Notes: a model not told the origin generated them from the sequence alone. DNA of 64,000 nt from JAATGI01 sp050729815 (GCA_050729815.1 JBOHLV010000102.1:1-64000); one strand, 5' to 3'. Positions 7,481 through 16,609 are shown, numbered from the stretch's first letter. Numbers and translations are program-made.

Positions 7481-8149
7481 ATGCGGATCCTCTATCACAT
7501 TTGGCTATCGCCTCAGTGCCGCAAAATCCGGATTGCCCTGGCCGAGAAATCACTCGACTTCACCATGAAGGTCGAGCGCGTGTGGGAGCGGCGGCCCGAG
7601 TTCCTCGCCCTCAATCCGGCGGGCGAAGTGCCGGTGCTGATCGAGCCGGACGGCGCCGTCCTTGCCGATTCCGGGGCGATCGCGGAATTCCTCGACGAGG
7701 TTTATCGCGACAAGCTGCTGCTCGGCATCAATCCCTTGGACCGAGCCGAGGTGCGCCGCCTCGTCGCCTGGTTCGATATCAAGATGAATACCGAAGTCAC
7801 CGACAATCTCGTCGGCGAAAAGATGATGAAACGGTTCCTCGGCTTCGGCGAGCCGAACTCGCTCGCGATCCGCGCCGGCAAGGCCAATCTTAGCCATCAT
7901 CTCGACTATATCGGCTGGCTGGTGGAACGGCGGCGGTGGCTTGCGGGCGAGCATTTCTCGCTCGCCGATGTCAGCGCGGCGGCGCATCTGTCGGCGCTCG
8001 ACTATATCGGCGATGTCCCCTGGGACGACAACGAGCCGGCAAAGGAATGGTACGCCCGGGTGAAGTCGCGGCCCTCCTTCCGGGGCATTCTGACCGATCA
8101 CATCCCCGGCGCCCCGCCACCCAAGCATTACGCCGATCTCGACTTCTAG
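7481..8149 (+). CDS. fzlA: FtsZ-binding cell-division protein FzlA (GST fold)
   Basis: A 222-residue GST-fold protein. It begins MRILYHIWLSPQCRKIRIALAEK and has VWERRPEFLALNPAGEVPVL, RAGKANLSHHLDYI and the C-terminal run EWYARVKSRPSFRGIL ending HYADLDF, a pattern I recognise as FzlA rather than an ordinary GST. In Caulobacter FzlA binds FtsZ and couples the Z-ring to division septum synthesis. The likely role is cytoplasmic, at midcell. There is a 95-base gap after the NDUFA9-like gene, so it may have its own promoter. Confidence 0.85.
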   Translation: MRILYHIWLSPQCRKIRIALAEKSLDFTMKVERVWERRPEFLALNPAGEVPVLIEPDGAVLADSGAIAEFLDEVYRDKLLLGINPLDRAEVRRLVAWFDIKMNTEVTDNLVGEKMMKRFLGFGEPNSLAIRAGKANLSHHLDYIGWLVERRRWLAGEHFSLADVSAAAHLSALDYIGDVPWDDNEPAKEWYARVKSRPSFRGILTDHIPGAPPPKHYADLDF

Positions 8150-8183
8150 AGCGGCATTCGGCTCGAGGTGCGCATCCCTTGTT

Positions 8184-8247
8184 CGTCATCGCCAGGCTTG
8201 ACCCTACGATCCATCGATGGACCCGCGGGTCAAGCCCGCGGGTGACG
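8184..8247. repeat. Alphaproteobacterial intergenic palindromic repeat (REP-like)
   Basis: An imperfect 64-base palindrome runs from CGTCATCGCCAGGCTTGACCC to GGGTCAAGCCCGCGGGTGACG around a GATCCATCGATGGAC centre. Elements with a GTCAAGCC(C/G)G half-site around a GATCCATGGATC-like centre are scattered through many alphaproteobacterial genomes. It lies just downstream of fzlA and could also stop transcription. Confidence 0.7.
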
Positions 8248-8410
8248 GAAATGGCGATGATTCAAGTGCAACGAAAATCGCTCTAGAATGCCTTATGCCA
8301 AATCCCACTGATCCGAACCGGTGGTTCGGCTCTGTGGGACCTCAATCGCCGGCGCGCGCATCCGCGCGCTTGGCTCCGCGCCATGGGGCGCGCGCTCGCA
8401 CTTGCTCGCG

Positions 8411-8451
8411 ATACCGCATCTCGACGAGTCATGCTGATCGGGATGCGGTAT
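8411..8451 (-). terminator. Inverted repeat downstream of the Mla operon (possible terminator)
   Basis: ATACCGCATC (8411-8420) is perfectly complementary to GATGCGGTAT (8442-8451), and pairing extends inward for about three bases past one mismatch. It lies five bases beyond the stop of the minus-strand gene ending at 8456. No clear T-tract follows. The rest of 8250-8455 shows a small CCGAACC-GGT-GGTTCGG hairpin (about 8313-8329) and no gene. Confidence 0.4.
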
Positions 8452-8455
8452 TAAT

Positions 8456-9271
8456 CTAGGTCGGGTTCGGCACGGAGTTCGCCCAACCCCGCATGGCGCC
8501 AAGGTGGCGTAACCGGTCGTCGGGATCGATCTCGATCGAGGACGGGATCTCGAGACGTTGATCCTCGAAGACATGGATCTTGCCGCGCCGGCGCCGGCGC
8601 CAGCCCATCACCGCGGCATCGCGGGCGCGCAGCAGATCGGCGATGTCCGGGTGATAGAGCCGCAGCAACGCCGCGAGCCATTGGCCGAGCGGGGCTTCCG
8701 GCCGCGACAGCCCGGCGGTGAAGCCGTCGAGCATGGCGATGACATCCTCGGCGACGTACCAGGTCTCGCCGGTGACCCAGCGGTTGGTGGTAAAGAGCCG
8801 CGTCGGCGCGCCCGAGGCGTCTAGAGCGACCGCCACCAGATGGCTGAACTTGTCGTTGTCGTCGCCCTGGTTCGGTTGGGGTGCCGGCGGCGACATCGAG
8901 TCGAGCGGCCGCGACGGCGCATCGGCGATCGCGAGTTCCGGCATCACCAGGGGGCGCGTGCCGGGCGGCATCCCGCGCGGCCGCATGAAGGTGTGGAAAT
9001 GGCCATGCTCGTGCGGCGGCGCCGGGTTTCTTCCGGTCCCGCGCGTCGCATGGCGGTGATAGAAATACTGGGCATGGCTCAAGGGGTCATAGACCTCGCC
9101 CAGGGGATAATGGGGTCCTTCGGCGATCGTGCCCGGGGTCGTGCCGCCCAACACCAGGCCGATGATGCCGTCGGCCGCGGCGGCGATCCGGTGTTGCGAG
9201 GCCAGAAACCCGCGGCCGGCCTCATCGATCCCGGCAATCTCGTCACGGTCAAGACGGGTCAGATCGATCAT
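8456..9271 (-). CDS. Conserved protein of unknown function with HEHGHFHTF motif (DUF6969-like)
   Basis: A 271-residue soluble protein with no known activity. Its most striking segment is a His cluster HEHGHFHTFMRPRGMP (about 88-103), preceded by YFYHRHATRG, which looks like a metal-binding site. The segments FTTNRWVTGETWY and LYHPDIADLLRARDAAV are also distinctive. From memory the closest family is DUF6969. It overlaps the auxiliary lipoprotein gene by four bases (ATGA), so it is co-expressed with the Mla-type transporter and may act with it, though no membrane or export signal is visible. Confidence 0.6.
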   Translation of the reverse strand: MIDLTRLDRDEIAGIDEAGRGFLASQHRIAAAADGIIGLVLGGTTPGTIAEGPHYPLGEVYDPLSHAQYFYHRHATRGTGRNPAPPHEHGHFHTFMRPRGMPPGTRPLVMPELAIADAPSRPLDSMSPPAPQPNQGDDNDKFSHLVAVALDASGAPTRLFTTNRWVTGETWYVAEDVIAMLDGFTAGLSRPEAPLGQWLAALLRLYHPDIADLLRARDAAVMGWRRRRRGKIHVFEDQRLEIPSSIEIDPDDRLRHLGAMRGWANSVPNPT

Positions 9272-9912
9272 GACCCGCGCGGCACATGCGCCGCGGCGGC
9301 GCGCTTCAATGTCCAGCCGATGGTCTCGACCATCGCTTCATGCAAGGCGCGGTTGAAGGCGGCGACCACCGCGGGGACGGTGTTGGCGCGGGGCGCACGG
9401 GTCGCGACCACGGTGCGCGTCGCGATGGTCGAGCGGTCGCTGACCCGAACCAGCATCAGCCCGAATTCGATCCGCACCACGGGGCGGGTGTGGCCGGTTG
9501 CGTAATCGGCCTCGAAATGCCGCATATCGATACGCAGCTCGACATCGCCACGAATCGCCATGGTGTCGCGCGACACCGCCGTGGCATGGCCGGAACGCTG
9601 GAGCGAATCGACGAGCAGCGCCTGTACCATGGACGGCACCGAATCCGCCCAGTCGGCATTGGCGAAATAATTGAAGCTGAGCTCGTTGCGGCGCAGCGCG
9701 ATGCGCTTGGTGTCGAGCGCGGCCGACGCGCTCGGCCGGTCGACCAGCAATTGCAGCCGCACCTTGGGCCAATCGCGCGGAAAGCGATCGAGCGCGGTCA
9801 GGGCGTAGAGGCTGGGCGGCGGTCCGCCGCCGCCAAGAATACCGCTGCAACCCGCCGGCAGGAGGGCCAGCGCCGCCACCAGCGCGCGCCGCGTTGGATA
9901 CATCGGGGTCAT
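9268..9912 (-). CDS. ABC-type transport auxiliary lipoprotein (PqiC/YmbA-like)
   Basis: A 214-residue lipoprotein. The N-terminal signal ends in lipobox LPAGC (Cys about residue 22), followed by a Gly/Pro-rich linker and then the ABC_trans_aux-type fold (SLYALTALDRF, LDTKRIALRRNELSFNYFANADWADSVPSMVQ). Such lipoproteins are outer-membrane partners of MCE transporters, analogous to PqiC. It overlaps mlaD by four bases and the downstream unknown gene by four bases, in the order mlaE-mlaF-mlaD-lipoprotein-unknown. Confidence 0.85.
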   Translation of the reverse strand: MTPMYPTRRALVAALALLPAGCSGILGGGGPPPSLYALTALDRFPRDWPKVRLQLLVDRPSASAALDTKRIALRRNELSFNYFANADWADSVPSMVQALLVDSLQRSGHATAVSRDTMAIRGDVELRIDMRHFEADYATGHTRPVVRIEFGLMLVRVSDRSTIATRTVVATRAPRANTVPAVVAAFNRALHEAMVETIGWTLKRAAAAHVPRGS

Positions 9913-10829
9913 TGCGGTCGATACCCGGCCTGATGCCCGCCGAACAGGAAACGCGACGGATTGCGCTGCAACTCGTCGGCGACACGACCGAACTTCACCA
10001 TGAGATCGTTGGCGTTGCTGATGAGGCGGATGAGCTGGTTCACCCCGCGCGAAGTCAGGTTCTTGAGGCCCGGCCGGTTTTCCTCCACCGCCTTGTCGGT
10101 ATGCTTCACGAGGCGGTTGGCCGAGGCGATCAACTGATCGGCACGATTCACGGCGGTTTCGGTCTTGCCAGTGAGGCGGTCGATCGATTTCGCGGCGCCA
10201 TCGAGCGCGTGGGACGCATCGGCGGTATTGGCGAGAATGGCGTCGATGTCCTTCGTGTGCGCGGCCAGATTGCGGCTCAGATTGCGCATGTTGCCGAGCG
10301 TTTCAGTAATCGCGGCGCGGTTGCGGGCATTGAGGATGTCCTGGATTCTGTCTTCGATGACGAGGAGCCGTTTCAACGCCTCGGGCGCCTTGGAGAAGAT
10401 GCTTTGCAGGCCCGAGGATTCGGAGTGGATGAAGGGATAGGGCGGTTCTTCCCGGTGCGGAAACGGCGGCGCGCCCGCGGTGCCGCCTCCGATCTCGATA
10501 TAGGAGCCGCCGGTGAGGCCCTGCATCGCCAGCGTTGCCATCGCGTTGGAACGGATGATGGTGGTGGGATCGAGCGCCACGATCACGCGGACGTGGTTGG
10601 GATTGAGTTCGTCGATGCCGATCTGTGACACCTTGCCGACCTGAATGCCGTTGTAGCGAACCGGCGAATCCTTGGCGAGCCCCGCCACCGACCCCTCGAA
10701 GCTGATCTCGTAATAGGCGACATGGGCGTTGAACTGGCCGCCAACCAGCCATAACAGAACCCCGGCCGCGCCCACCAGCAGGATCAGCACGAACGCGCCG
10801 ACAGCCACGTAATTGGCCCGAGTTTCCAT
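9909..10829 (-). CDS. mlaD: MlaD-family MCE substrate-binding protein
   Basis: A 306-residue inner-membrane-anchored periplasmic protein. One N-terminal helix (YVAVGAFVLILLVGAAGVLLWL, about 7-28) is followed by the MCE domain (YYEISFEGSVAGLAKDSPVRYNGIQVGKV, about 39-67, then LTGGSYIEIGGG). A long helical C-terminus may form a hexameric channel or needle like PqiB/LetB-type tails, longer than E. coli MlaD (183 aa). It binds phospholipid or another hydrophobic cargo and docks on MlaFE. The gap to mlaF is only 12 bases. Confidence 0.9.
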   Translation of the reverse strand: METRANYVAVGAFVLILLVGAAGVLLWLVGGQFNAHVAYYEISFEGSVAGLAKDSPVRYNGIQVGKVSQIGIDELNPNHVRVIVALDPTTIIRSNAMATLAMQGLTGGSYIEIGGGTAGAPPFPHREEPPYPFIHSESSGLQSIFSKAPEALKRLLVIEDRIQDILNARNRAAITETLGNMRNLSRNLAAHTKDIDAILANTADASHALDGAAKSIDRLTGKTETAVNRADQLIASANRLVKHTDKAVEENRPGLKNLTSRGVNQLIRLISNANDLMVKFGRVADELQRNPSRFLFGGHQAGYRPQ

Positions 10830-10841
10830 CCGGATGCCCCC

Positions 10842-11663
10842 TCAGCCTCGATCCCCGACCCCTCGGTCGACAACGGCACGCCCCCTCGGCCCGCGGAAAT
10901 AGGCTTGCAGCCACGGATGCGGATCGCGGACCAGCTCCGCCATTGTGCCAATTTTAACACGCTTGTCGATGAGAACGGCGATCCGGTCGCAAATCGCCAC
11001 CAGCGAATCGAGGTCGTGCGTCACCATCACCACGGTGAGGCCAAGGCTGGCCCGGAGATCGCCGATCAGTTTGTCGAAATCGCCGGCGCCGACCGGATCG
11101 AGCCCGGCGGTCGGCTCGTCGAGGAACAGCAGCGACGGGTCCGTCGCGAGCGCCCGGGCGAGCCCGGCGCGCTTACGCATGCCGCCGGACAATTCGCCGG
11201 GATAGAGCGATGCCGTCTCCGGGGCGAGCCCGACCAGCGACAGTTTGAGCGCGGCGATCTCGGTCAAGAGATGGTGCGGCAGATCATATTGCTCCTTCAA
11301 GGGCACGTCGATGTTCTCGGCAACGGTGAGTGAGCTGAACAAGGCGCCGTCCTGGAACAGCACGCCCCAGCGTGCCTCGATCGCGTGGCGCTCGCGTTCC
11401 GACAGTCGGTTGAGCTCTTGGCCGAACACCTCGATGGTGCCGGCCACCGGCCGGTTGAGGCCGACGATGGTGCGCAGCAGCACCGACTTGCCGGCACCGG
11501 AGCCGCCGACCACGCCCAGGACCTCGCCGCGTCGAACCTCGAGATCGATGCCGTCATGGATGACGTGGCCGCCGATCCGGGTGACGAGGCCGCGCACCCG
11601 GACGACGCAATCTGTGCCGTCGCCATGGCCGGCGCCGTTGCGGTCGCGCCCGGGCTTAGACAT
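10842..11663 (-). CDS. mlaF: Mla-type ABC transporter ATP-binding protein
   Basis: A 273-residue ATPase. Walker A GGSGAGKS is at about 53-60, the signature LSGGMRKRAGLARAL follows, and Walker B is LLFLDEPTAGLDPVG. The GGMRKR form of the signature is typical of MlaF/Ttg2A. The open frame extends to 11696, but ATG 11663 (MSKPGRD) gives an 8-base overlap with mlaE and the usual length. It energises lipid movement between inner and outer membranes with MlaE and MlaD. Confidence 0.92.
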   Translation of the reverse strand: MSKPGRDRNGAGHGDGTDCVVRVRGLVTRIGGHVIHDGIDLEVRRGEVLGVVGGSGAGKSVLLRTIVGLNRPVAGTIEVFGQELNRLSERERHAIEARWGVLFQDGALFSSLTVAENIDVPLKEQYDLPHHLLTEIAALKLSLVGLAPETASLYPGELSGGMRKRAGLARALATDPSLLFLDEPTAGLDPVGAGDFDKLIGDLRASLGLTVVMVTHDLDSLVAICDRIAVLIDKRVKIGTMAELVRDPHPWLQAYFRGPRGRAVVDRGVGDRG

Positions 11664-12783
11664 GGAACTCGGCGAACAGAATGGAGAAGGCGGCATCGAT
11701 CACGATCACGAGGAAGATCGAGCGCACCACCGAGGCGGTGGTGAAGCGGCCGACGCTTTCGGCGCTGCGCTCGACCTGAAGCCCGGAATGACAGCCGACC
11801 ATGGCGATGACGAAGGCGAAGAACGGCGCCTTGATGACGCCGAGCCAGAAGGTCAGGGGATAGAATGCGCTGTGGAGCTGGGCCAGGAATACCGGCGGGG
11901 TGATGCCGAGCGCCACCCAGCACATCACGCCGCCGCCCAGGATCGCGACGAAATCACCGAAAAAGGTGAGCAGGGGCAGCGCGATCAACAGGCCGATGAC
12001 GCGCGGCATCACCAGCACCTCGATCGGGTCGAGCCCCAGCACCTGGAGCGCGTCGATCTCCTCATTCACCTTCATCGCGCCGATCTCGGCGGTGAAGGCG
12101 CTGCCGGAACGGCCCGCCACGATGATCGCGGTGATGAGGACGCCGAGTTCGCGCAGCACGGTGATGCCGAGAAGATTGACGGTCAGGATCTGGGCGCCGA
12201 ACTGGGCGAGCTGGTCGGCCCCCTGATAGGCGATGACGACGCCGATCAGAAAACACAGCAGGCCGACGATCGGGAGCGCCGCCCAGCCACTGCGCTGCAC
12301 CTGCGCCAGCACGGCAAGGGGACGTAGGTGCGACGGGTGCATCACGAGGCGTCCCGCCGCGACCACTACCACGCCGAAGAATCCGAGGAGCTCCCACCCA
12401 TTTTCGGCGATGTGCGCACTGCGTTGGCCGAGATGTTCGAACCAGCCGATGACATCGAAATGGGGATAATGGTGCCGCGGCTGGGCCGGTTCGGGCGCGA
12501 GCGACTTGCCGACCCGCTCCAAGAGGGTGGCGGCGGCCGGCGGCACGTTCTCGATGGCGGCGTTGAGCGCGCGTGCCGTGCGCAGCAACATGAACGCGCC
12601 GACCGTGTCGAGCGCCTCGATACCGCCGAGATCGAACCGCACCGGGCCGGGCGGCATCCGGCCGAGCGCGGCCAGGGCGCGATCGAGCGGCTCGGCGCTG
12701 TCGACCCGCCAGCGACCGCGCGCCGCCAGCACGGTGGCGCCGGCGGCCTCGTGCCGCTCGATGAAACTCAGGACCTCGACCAT
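11656..12783 (-). CDS. mlaE: MlaE permease with N-terminal STAS-like domain
   Basis: A 375-residue fusion. Residues 1-95 form a STAS-like domain (GPVRFDLGGIEALDTVGAFMLLRTA) resembling MlaB. The rest is the MlaE permease with about five membrane helices and the family motif ELGVLITAIIVAGRSGSAFTAEIGAMKVNEEIDAL. Fusion of MlaB-like and MlaE parts is known in alphaproteobacteria. It is the first gene of the operon, transcribed divergently from apt across a 100-base gap (12784-12883). Confidence 0.92.
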   Translation of the reverse strand: MVEVLSFIERHEAAGATVLAARGRWRVDSAEPLDRALAALGRMPPGPVRFDLGGIEALDTVGAFMLLRTARALNAAIENVPPAAATLLERVGKSLAPEPAQPRHHYPHFDVIGWFEHLGQRSAHIAENGWELLGFFGVVVVAAGRLVMHPSHLRPLAVLAQVQRSGWAALPIVGLLCFLIGVVIAYQGADQLAQFGAQILTVNLLGITVLRELGVLITAIIVAGRSGSAFTAEIGAMKVNEEIDALQVLGLDPIEVLVMPRVIGLLIALPLLTFFGDFVAILGGGVMCWVALGITPPVFLAQLHSAFYPLTFWLGVIKAPFFAFVIAMVGCHSGLQVERSAESVGRFTTASVVRSIFLVIVIDAAFSILFAEFHV

Positions 12784-12883
12784 CCGAGCACTCTACCGTG
12801 ATGCAGGATTCCGGCAAGATTCAGGCAAATAAGCTGCTGTTCAGGCGTGTCCGGTCGGCTACAGTGTCGGCGGAGACACGCAA

Positions 12884-13399
12884 ATGGATTTGAAGCAACA
12901 CATACGCGGAATTCCGGACTTCCCCCGGCCGGGGATCCTGTTCTACGACATTTCCACTCTTTTGGCGCATGCCGAGGCGTGGCGCAAGACGGTCGATTTC
13001 TTGACCGAGACGTTGCGGCCGTATCGACCGGACCTCCTGGTCGGCATTGAATCACGCGGCTTCCTGGTTTCGGCGCCCCTGGCCTATCGCCTCGGTTGCG
13101 GTTTCGTCATGGTGCGCAAGAAAGGCAAGCTGCCTGGCGGCATCATTCCCCATACCTACGATCTCGAATACGGCACCGACACCATCGAGATTCAAGCCGA
13201 TGCGGTAAAGTCGGGTCAGCGCGTCGCGGTGGTGGACGATCTCCTTGCCACCGGTGGCACGCTCGGGGCGGCGATCCAGCTCGTGCGCCTCGTCGGCGGT
13301 GAGGTGGCGGCCGCCGCCTGCATCATCGAACTCGCCTTCCTCGACGGCCGCGCGAGGCTCGATGTCCCGTTCACCGCCGCCGTCAGCTACGATTCCTGA
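12884..13399 (+). CDS. apt: Adenine phosphoribosyltransferase
   Basis: A 171-residue purine-salvage enzyme that makes AMP from adenine and PRPP. The hallmark N-terminus IRGIPDFPRPGILFYDIS (about 8-25), the GIESRGFLVSAPLA loop, flexible-loop region VRKKGKLPG and PRPP-binding motif VVDDLLATGGT (116-126) are all present. Length matches the family. GGAG sits about 10 bases upstream of the ATG. It is monocistronic, with 155 bases before the next gene. Confidence 0.97.
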   Translation: MDLKQHIRGIPDFPRPGILFYDISTLLAHAEAWRKTVDFLTETLRPYRPDLLVGIESRGFLVSAPLAYRLGCGFVMVRKKGKLPGGIIPHTYDLEYGTDTIEIQADAVKSGQRVAVVDDLLATGGTLGAAIQLVRLVGGEVAAAACIIELAFLDGRARLDVPFTAAVSYDS

Positions 13400-13554
13400 C
13401 ATGATCGAACAGGGCCTGATCGCCGCCAGGGCCAAACCTCATGCGCGAGGGCCAAACCCCACGAATGTTGCGACCAGGCCCGCTTGACGAAGCCCCCTCT
13501 TCGGTGCCACCTGACCTGTACTCATCCCTTCGATCCGTCAGGTAATCCTGCGAT

Positions 13555-15024
13555 ATGTGGAGACCGGAACAGCGCATCCGATACAGCCCCGCCGCCGGCC
13601 GAATACCGAGCCGAGCGGAAGCAGCCGCCTCGCGTCTCTTCTCGCCGGTCACCGTGGGGCCGATCACGCTGGCGCAGCGGACCTGGGTGCCGGCCATGGT
13701 GCCGTGGCGCGCGACCGAAGAGGGTTTCGTCACCGACGAGGTCCTCGACTGGTATGCGCGGTTCGCGCGCGGCCGTCCCGGTGCCATGGTGGTCGAAGCG
13801 ACCGGCATCCGGGACATCGCGAGCGGCCCCTTGCTGCGCATCGGCCACGACCGTTTTCTCCCCGGACTTCAAAAGCTGGTCGAGACGGTGCGGCGTGAAA
13901 GCGGTGGCGAGACCCGGCTCTTCATTCAGATCATCGATTTTCTCGCGATCCGCCGGCGTCCCGAGCGCGGCCGTTTCCTGACGCAATTCCTGGGCATCAC
14001 CGAGGGGCACCGCCGAGCGCTCGGCGAGCGGCTCAGCGACGACGAAATCCGCGCCCGTTTGATGGCGCTCTCGCCGGCGGAATTGCGCGGCGTGCTGACG
14101 GCCGGCGAATGGGAGGCGCTGGAGTCGGGCTATCGCGAGCACGTAACCGACATGGCGTTGCGCCAGATCGCCTCTCTGCCGACGGTGTTGCCCGATCTCT
14201 TTGCCGATGCCGCCGAGCGGGCGCGTCGCGTCGGCTTCGATGGGGTCGAGTTGCATTACGCCCATGCCTATACGATGGCGTCGTTCCTGTCGGCCACCAA
14301 CGATCGTAACGACGGGTATGGGGGGCCGCGGGAACATCGGGTGCGCCTGCCGCTCGAAGTCTACGATGCGGTGCGCCGCCGGGTCGGACAGGATTATGCC
14401 ATCGGCTGCCGCTTCCTTGCCGAGGAAAGCATCGCGGGCGGCAGCACCCTCGACGATGCGGCCTATTTCGGTGTCGAATTCGCCCGGGCGGGGATGGATT
14501 TCCTCTCGACCTCCCGCGGCGGCAAGTTCGACGACGCGAAGCAGCCGGCGGTCGGTGCCGCCGCCTATCCCTATACCGGGCGCAGCGGCTATGAATGCAT
14601 GCCGCAATATCTCTCGGACGAGCGGGGGCCCTTCGGCCGCAACATGGCGCCGACCAAGACGATCCGCGACGCGGTGCATGCCGCCGGTCTCGCTGTGCCG
14701 ATCGTCTGTACCGGCGGCATCCATAATTTTGAGATGGCGGAGCGGGCGCTGGTGGAGGGCGTCTGCGACATCGTCGGCGCGGCACGACAGTCGCTCGCCG
14801 ATCCTGATTGGTTCCGCAAGATCGAACTCGGTCTCGGCGATCAGGTGCGACGCTGCGAATACACCAATTATTGCGAGGGTTTGGACCAGAAGCATAAGCC
14901 CGTGACGTGTCAGCTCTGGGATCGGGACGCGCTTGATGAGCCGGGGGCGCGCCTCACCCGCGACGGACGCCGCCGTCTCGTCGCGCCCGACTGGCAAGCG
15001 CCGGTCAGCGCCGCGGAATCTTGA
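13555..15024 (+). CDS. Old-yellow-enzyme family NADH:flavin oxidoreductase
   Basis: A 489-residue FMN enzyme with the OYE TIM barrel. Visible are LFSPVTVGPITLAQRTWVPA (start of barrel), GVELHYAHAYTMASFLS with TNDRNDGYGG (about 235-260, substrate/FMN region), and CTGGIHNFEMAERALVEG with VGAARQSLADPDW. A cysteine-containing tail (RRCEYTNYCEGLDQKHKPVTC) recalls the Fe-S site of 2,4-dienoyl-CoA reductase-type OYEs, but the second flavin/NADPH domain is absent. The substrate is unknown. It converges on and overlaps the ligase at 15005-15024, so it faces the catabolic operon rather than belonging to it. Confidence 0.85.
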   Translation: MWRPEQRIRYSPAAGRIPSRAEAAASRLFSPVTVGPITLAQRTWVPAMVPWRATEEGFVTDEVLDWYARFARGRPGAMVVEATGIRDIASGPLLRIGHDRFLPGLQKLVETVRRESGGETRLFIQIIDFLAIRRRPERGRFLTQFLGITEGHRRALGERLSDDEIRARLMALSPAELRGVLTAGEWEALESGYREHVTDMALRQIASLPTVLPDLFADAAERARRVGFDGVELHYAHAYTMASFLSATNDRNDGYGGPREHRVRLPLEVYDAVRRRVGQDYAIGCRFLAEESIAGGSTLDDAAYFGVEFARAGMDFLSTSRGGKFDDAKQPAVGAAAYPYTGRSGYECMPQYLSDERGPFGRNMAPTKTIRDAVHAAGLAVPIVCTGGIHNFEMAERALVEGVCDIVGAARQSLADPDWFRKIELGLGDQVRRCEYTNYCEGLDQKHKPVTCQLWDRDALDEPGARLTRDGRRRLVAPDWQAPVSAAES

Positions 15025-16609
15025 TCCCCGCCGCCTCGCGGTCCCAGGTCGCGGCTGTCACCCCACGCTCGCGCAGCTTGAACTTCTGAATCTTGCCGCT
15101 TTCCGTCGCCGGCAGGGTATCGCAAAACTCGATATAGCGCGGCACCGCAAAATAGGGCATGCGCGGCGCGCAGAAACGCACAAGGTCGGCGGCGTCGAGC
15201 ACGCCGCCCGAGTGCAGCACTATCGCGGCCATCACCTCATCCTCGGCGAGGTCAGAGCGGACCGGAAACACGGCGGCTGTCGCGACCTCGGGATGGCTCA
15301 ACAACACCTGCTCAACCTCGAATGAGGAGATGTTCTCGCCGCGCCGGCGAATGGCGTCCTTCAGCCGATCGACGAATTTGAAATAGCCGTCGCGATCGCG
15401 GATCACCCGGTCGCCGGTATGGAACCAGCCGTCGCGCCAGGCCTCGGCGGTCTTTTCCGGCGCCGCGAAATAGCCCCTGGCGAAGGCAAGCGGCTCATCC
15501 GCGCTGAGGATGAGTTCACCCTGCCCGCCATCGGCAACGTCGCGATCCCGGTCATCGACGATGCGCGCGGCGAAGCCGGGGCAGACGCGGCCCATGAGTC
15601 CGGGCCGCTGCCCTTCGATCCCGGTGCCGATGACGAAGTTGGTCTCCGTCGAGCCATAGCCATCGAGAAGATGAATACCGGTGCGCCGGGTAAACTCTTC
15701 GTGGAAATGGCCCGGCACGCCGGGCGCCAGCGCGATTGGGACGCGGTGCGCCCGTTCCTTGGGATCGGGCGGGCGCGACAGCAGGATCGGCACCATGGCG
15801 CCAAGCAGATAGGCCACGGTGGCGCCGCGCCGCGTCAGCCCATCCCAGAAACGCGATGCGGAAAAGCGCGGCTCAAAGATCGCGGTTGCGCCGGTGATTA
15901 GTGCCTGGAAAAACGTGTTGAGCGCGTTGGTGTGGAACAGCGGCAGGGTCGTGCACAGCACGTCGTCGGCGTCAATGCCGAGGAGATGCGCGGTATGGAC
16001 GCCCCACCAAAAATATTGTGCGTGAGGGCAGCAGACGCCCTTCGACGGCCCGGTCGTGCCGGAAGTGTAGAGCACCGCGAACAAATCCTCGGGCCGGGGC
16101 GAGGCTGTATCGACGGCCGCGCCAAGCGGCGGCATTGATCGCGCGATCGCGGGTGGCGTTACGCCCTCGCCGGGCGCGTCGATGAGCCAGATGGCTTCAA
16201 GTGGCAAGGCGGCGAGATCGAGGTGATCGAGCGACGACAGGAATTCGGCTTCGATCACCAGGAGTCGCGCCGCCGAATTGCCGAGAATATGCTGAAGCTG
16301 CGCGCCGCGCGACGCGACATTGATTGGCACCAGGATCGCACCAAGCCAGCCGCAACCGAGCATCGTCTCGATGAACTCGGGCCGGTTGGAAGAGATGAGC
16401 GCGACCCGGTCGCCGGGTTTGATGCCGGCGGCCAGAAGGCGTCCCGCCGCCCGCGCGGCGATGACGGGCGCTTCCCCAAAGCTCGCTTGCCAGGCGCCGG
16501 CCGCGACCAGGGGCTTGTCGCCGAATCGTTCCGCCTGGCGGCGCAGCAACGCGGGAAGGCATCGCTCCTCCGGAGAAAAAGGTAGCGCCCGAAGACGGTC
16601 TTCTTGCAT
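15005..16609 (-). CDS. AMP-forming acyl-CoA ligase (CaiC-like)
   Basis: A 534-residue ANL-superfamily ligase. Motifs seen are YTSGTTGPSKGV (phosphate-binding loop), DGYGSTETNFV, TGDRVIRDRDGYFKFVDRLKD and C-terminal ESGKIQKFKLRE with the catalytic Lys. It forms an acyl-AMP and then an acyl-CoA from a carboxylic acid. It is the last gene of the catabolic operon, and its ATG overlaps the previous stop (TGATG). In context it probably activates a pathway carboxylate, such as an aryl- or indole-acetate derivative. That substrate is inferred from neighbours only. Confidence 0.85.
   Translation of the reverse strand: MQEDRLRALPFSPEERCLPALLRRQAERFGDKPLVAAGAWQASFGEAPVIAARAAGRLLAAGIKPGDRVALISSNRPEFIETMLGCGWLGAILVPINVASRGAQLQHILGNSAARLLVIEAEFLSSLDHLDLAALPLEAIWLIDAPGEGVTPPAIARSMPPLGAAVDTASPRPEDLFAVLYTSGTTGPSKGVCCPHAQYFWWGVHTAHLLGIDADDVLCTTLPLFHTNALNTFFQALITGATAIFEPRFSASRFWDGLTRRGATVAYLLGAMVPILLSRPPDPKERAHRVPIALAPGVPGHFHEEFTRRTGIHLLDGYGSTETNFVIGTGIEGQRPGLMGRVCPGFAARIVDDRDRDVADGGQGELILSADEPLAFARGYFAAPEKTAEAWRDGWFHTGDRVIRDRDGYFKFVDRLKDAIRRRGENISSFEVEQVLLSHPEVATAAVFPVRSDLAEDEVMAAIVLHSGGVLDAADLVRFCAPRMPYFAVPRYIEFCDTLPATESGKIQKFKLRERGVTAATWDREAAGIKIPRR

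Noticed and set aside
13428..13461. Direct repeat AGGGCCAAACC(T/C)CA, two copies 20 bases apart
   Set aside because: It lies in a plain intergenic gap after apt and lacks promoter elements. Two copies alone do not support an operator call.
13522..14997. 491-residue minus-strand open frame opposite the OYE gene
   Set aside because: It is a shadow of the plus-strand flavoenzyme, whose motifs are clear.
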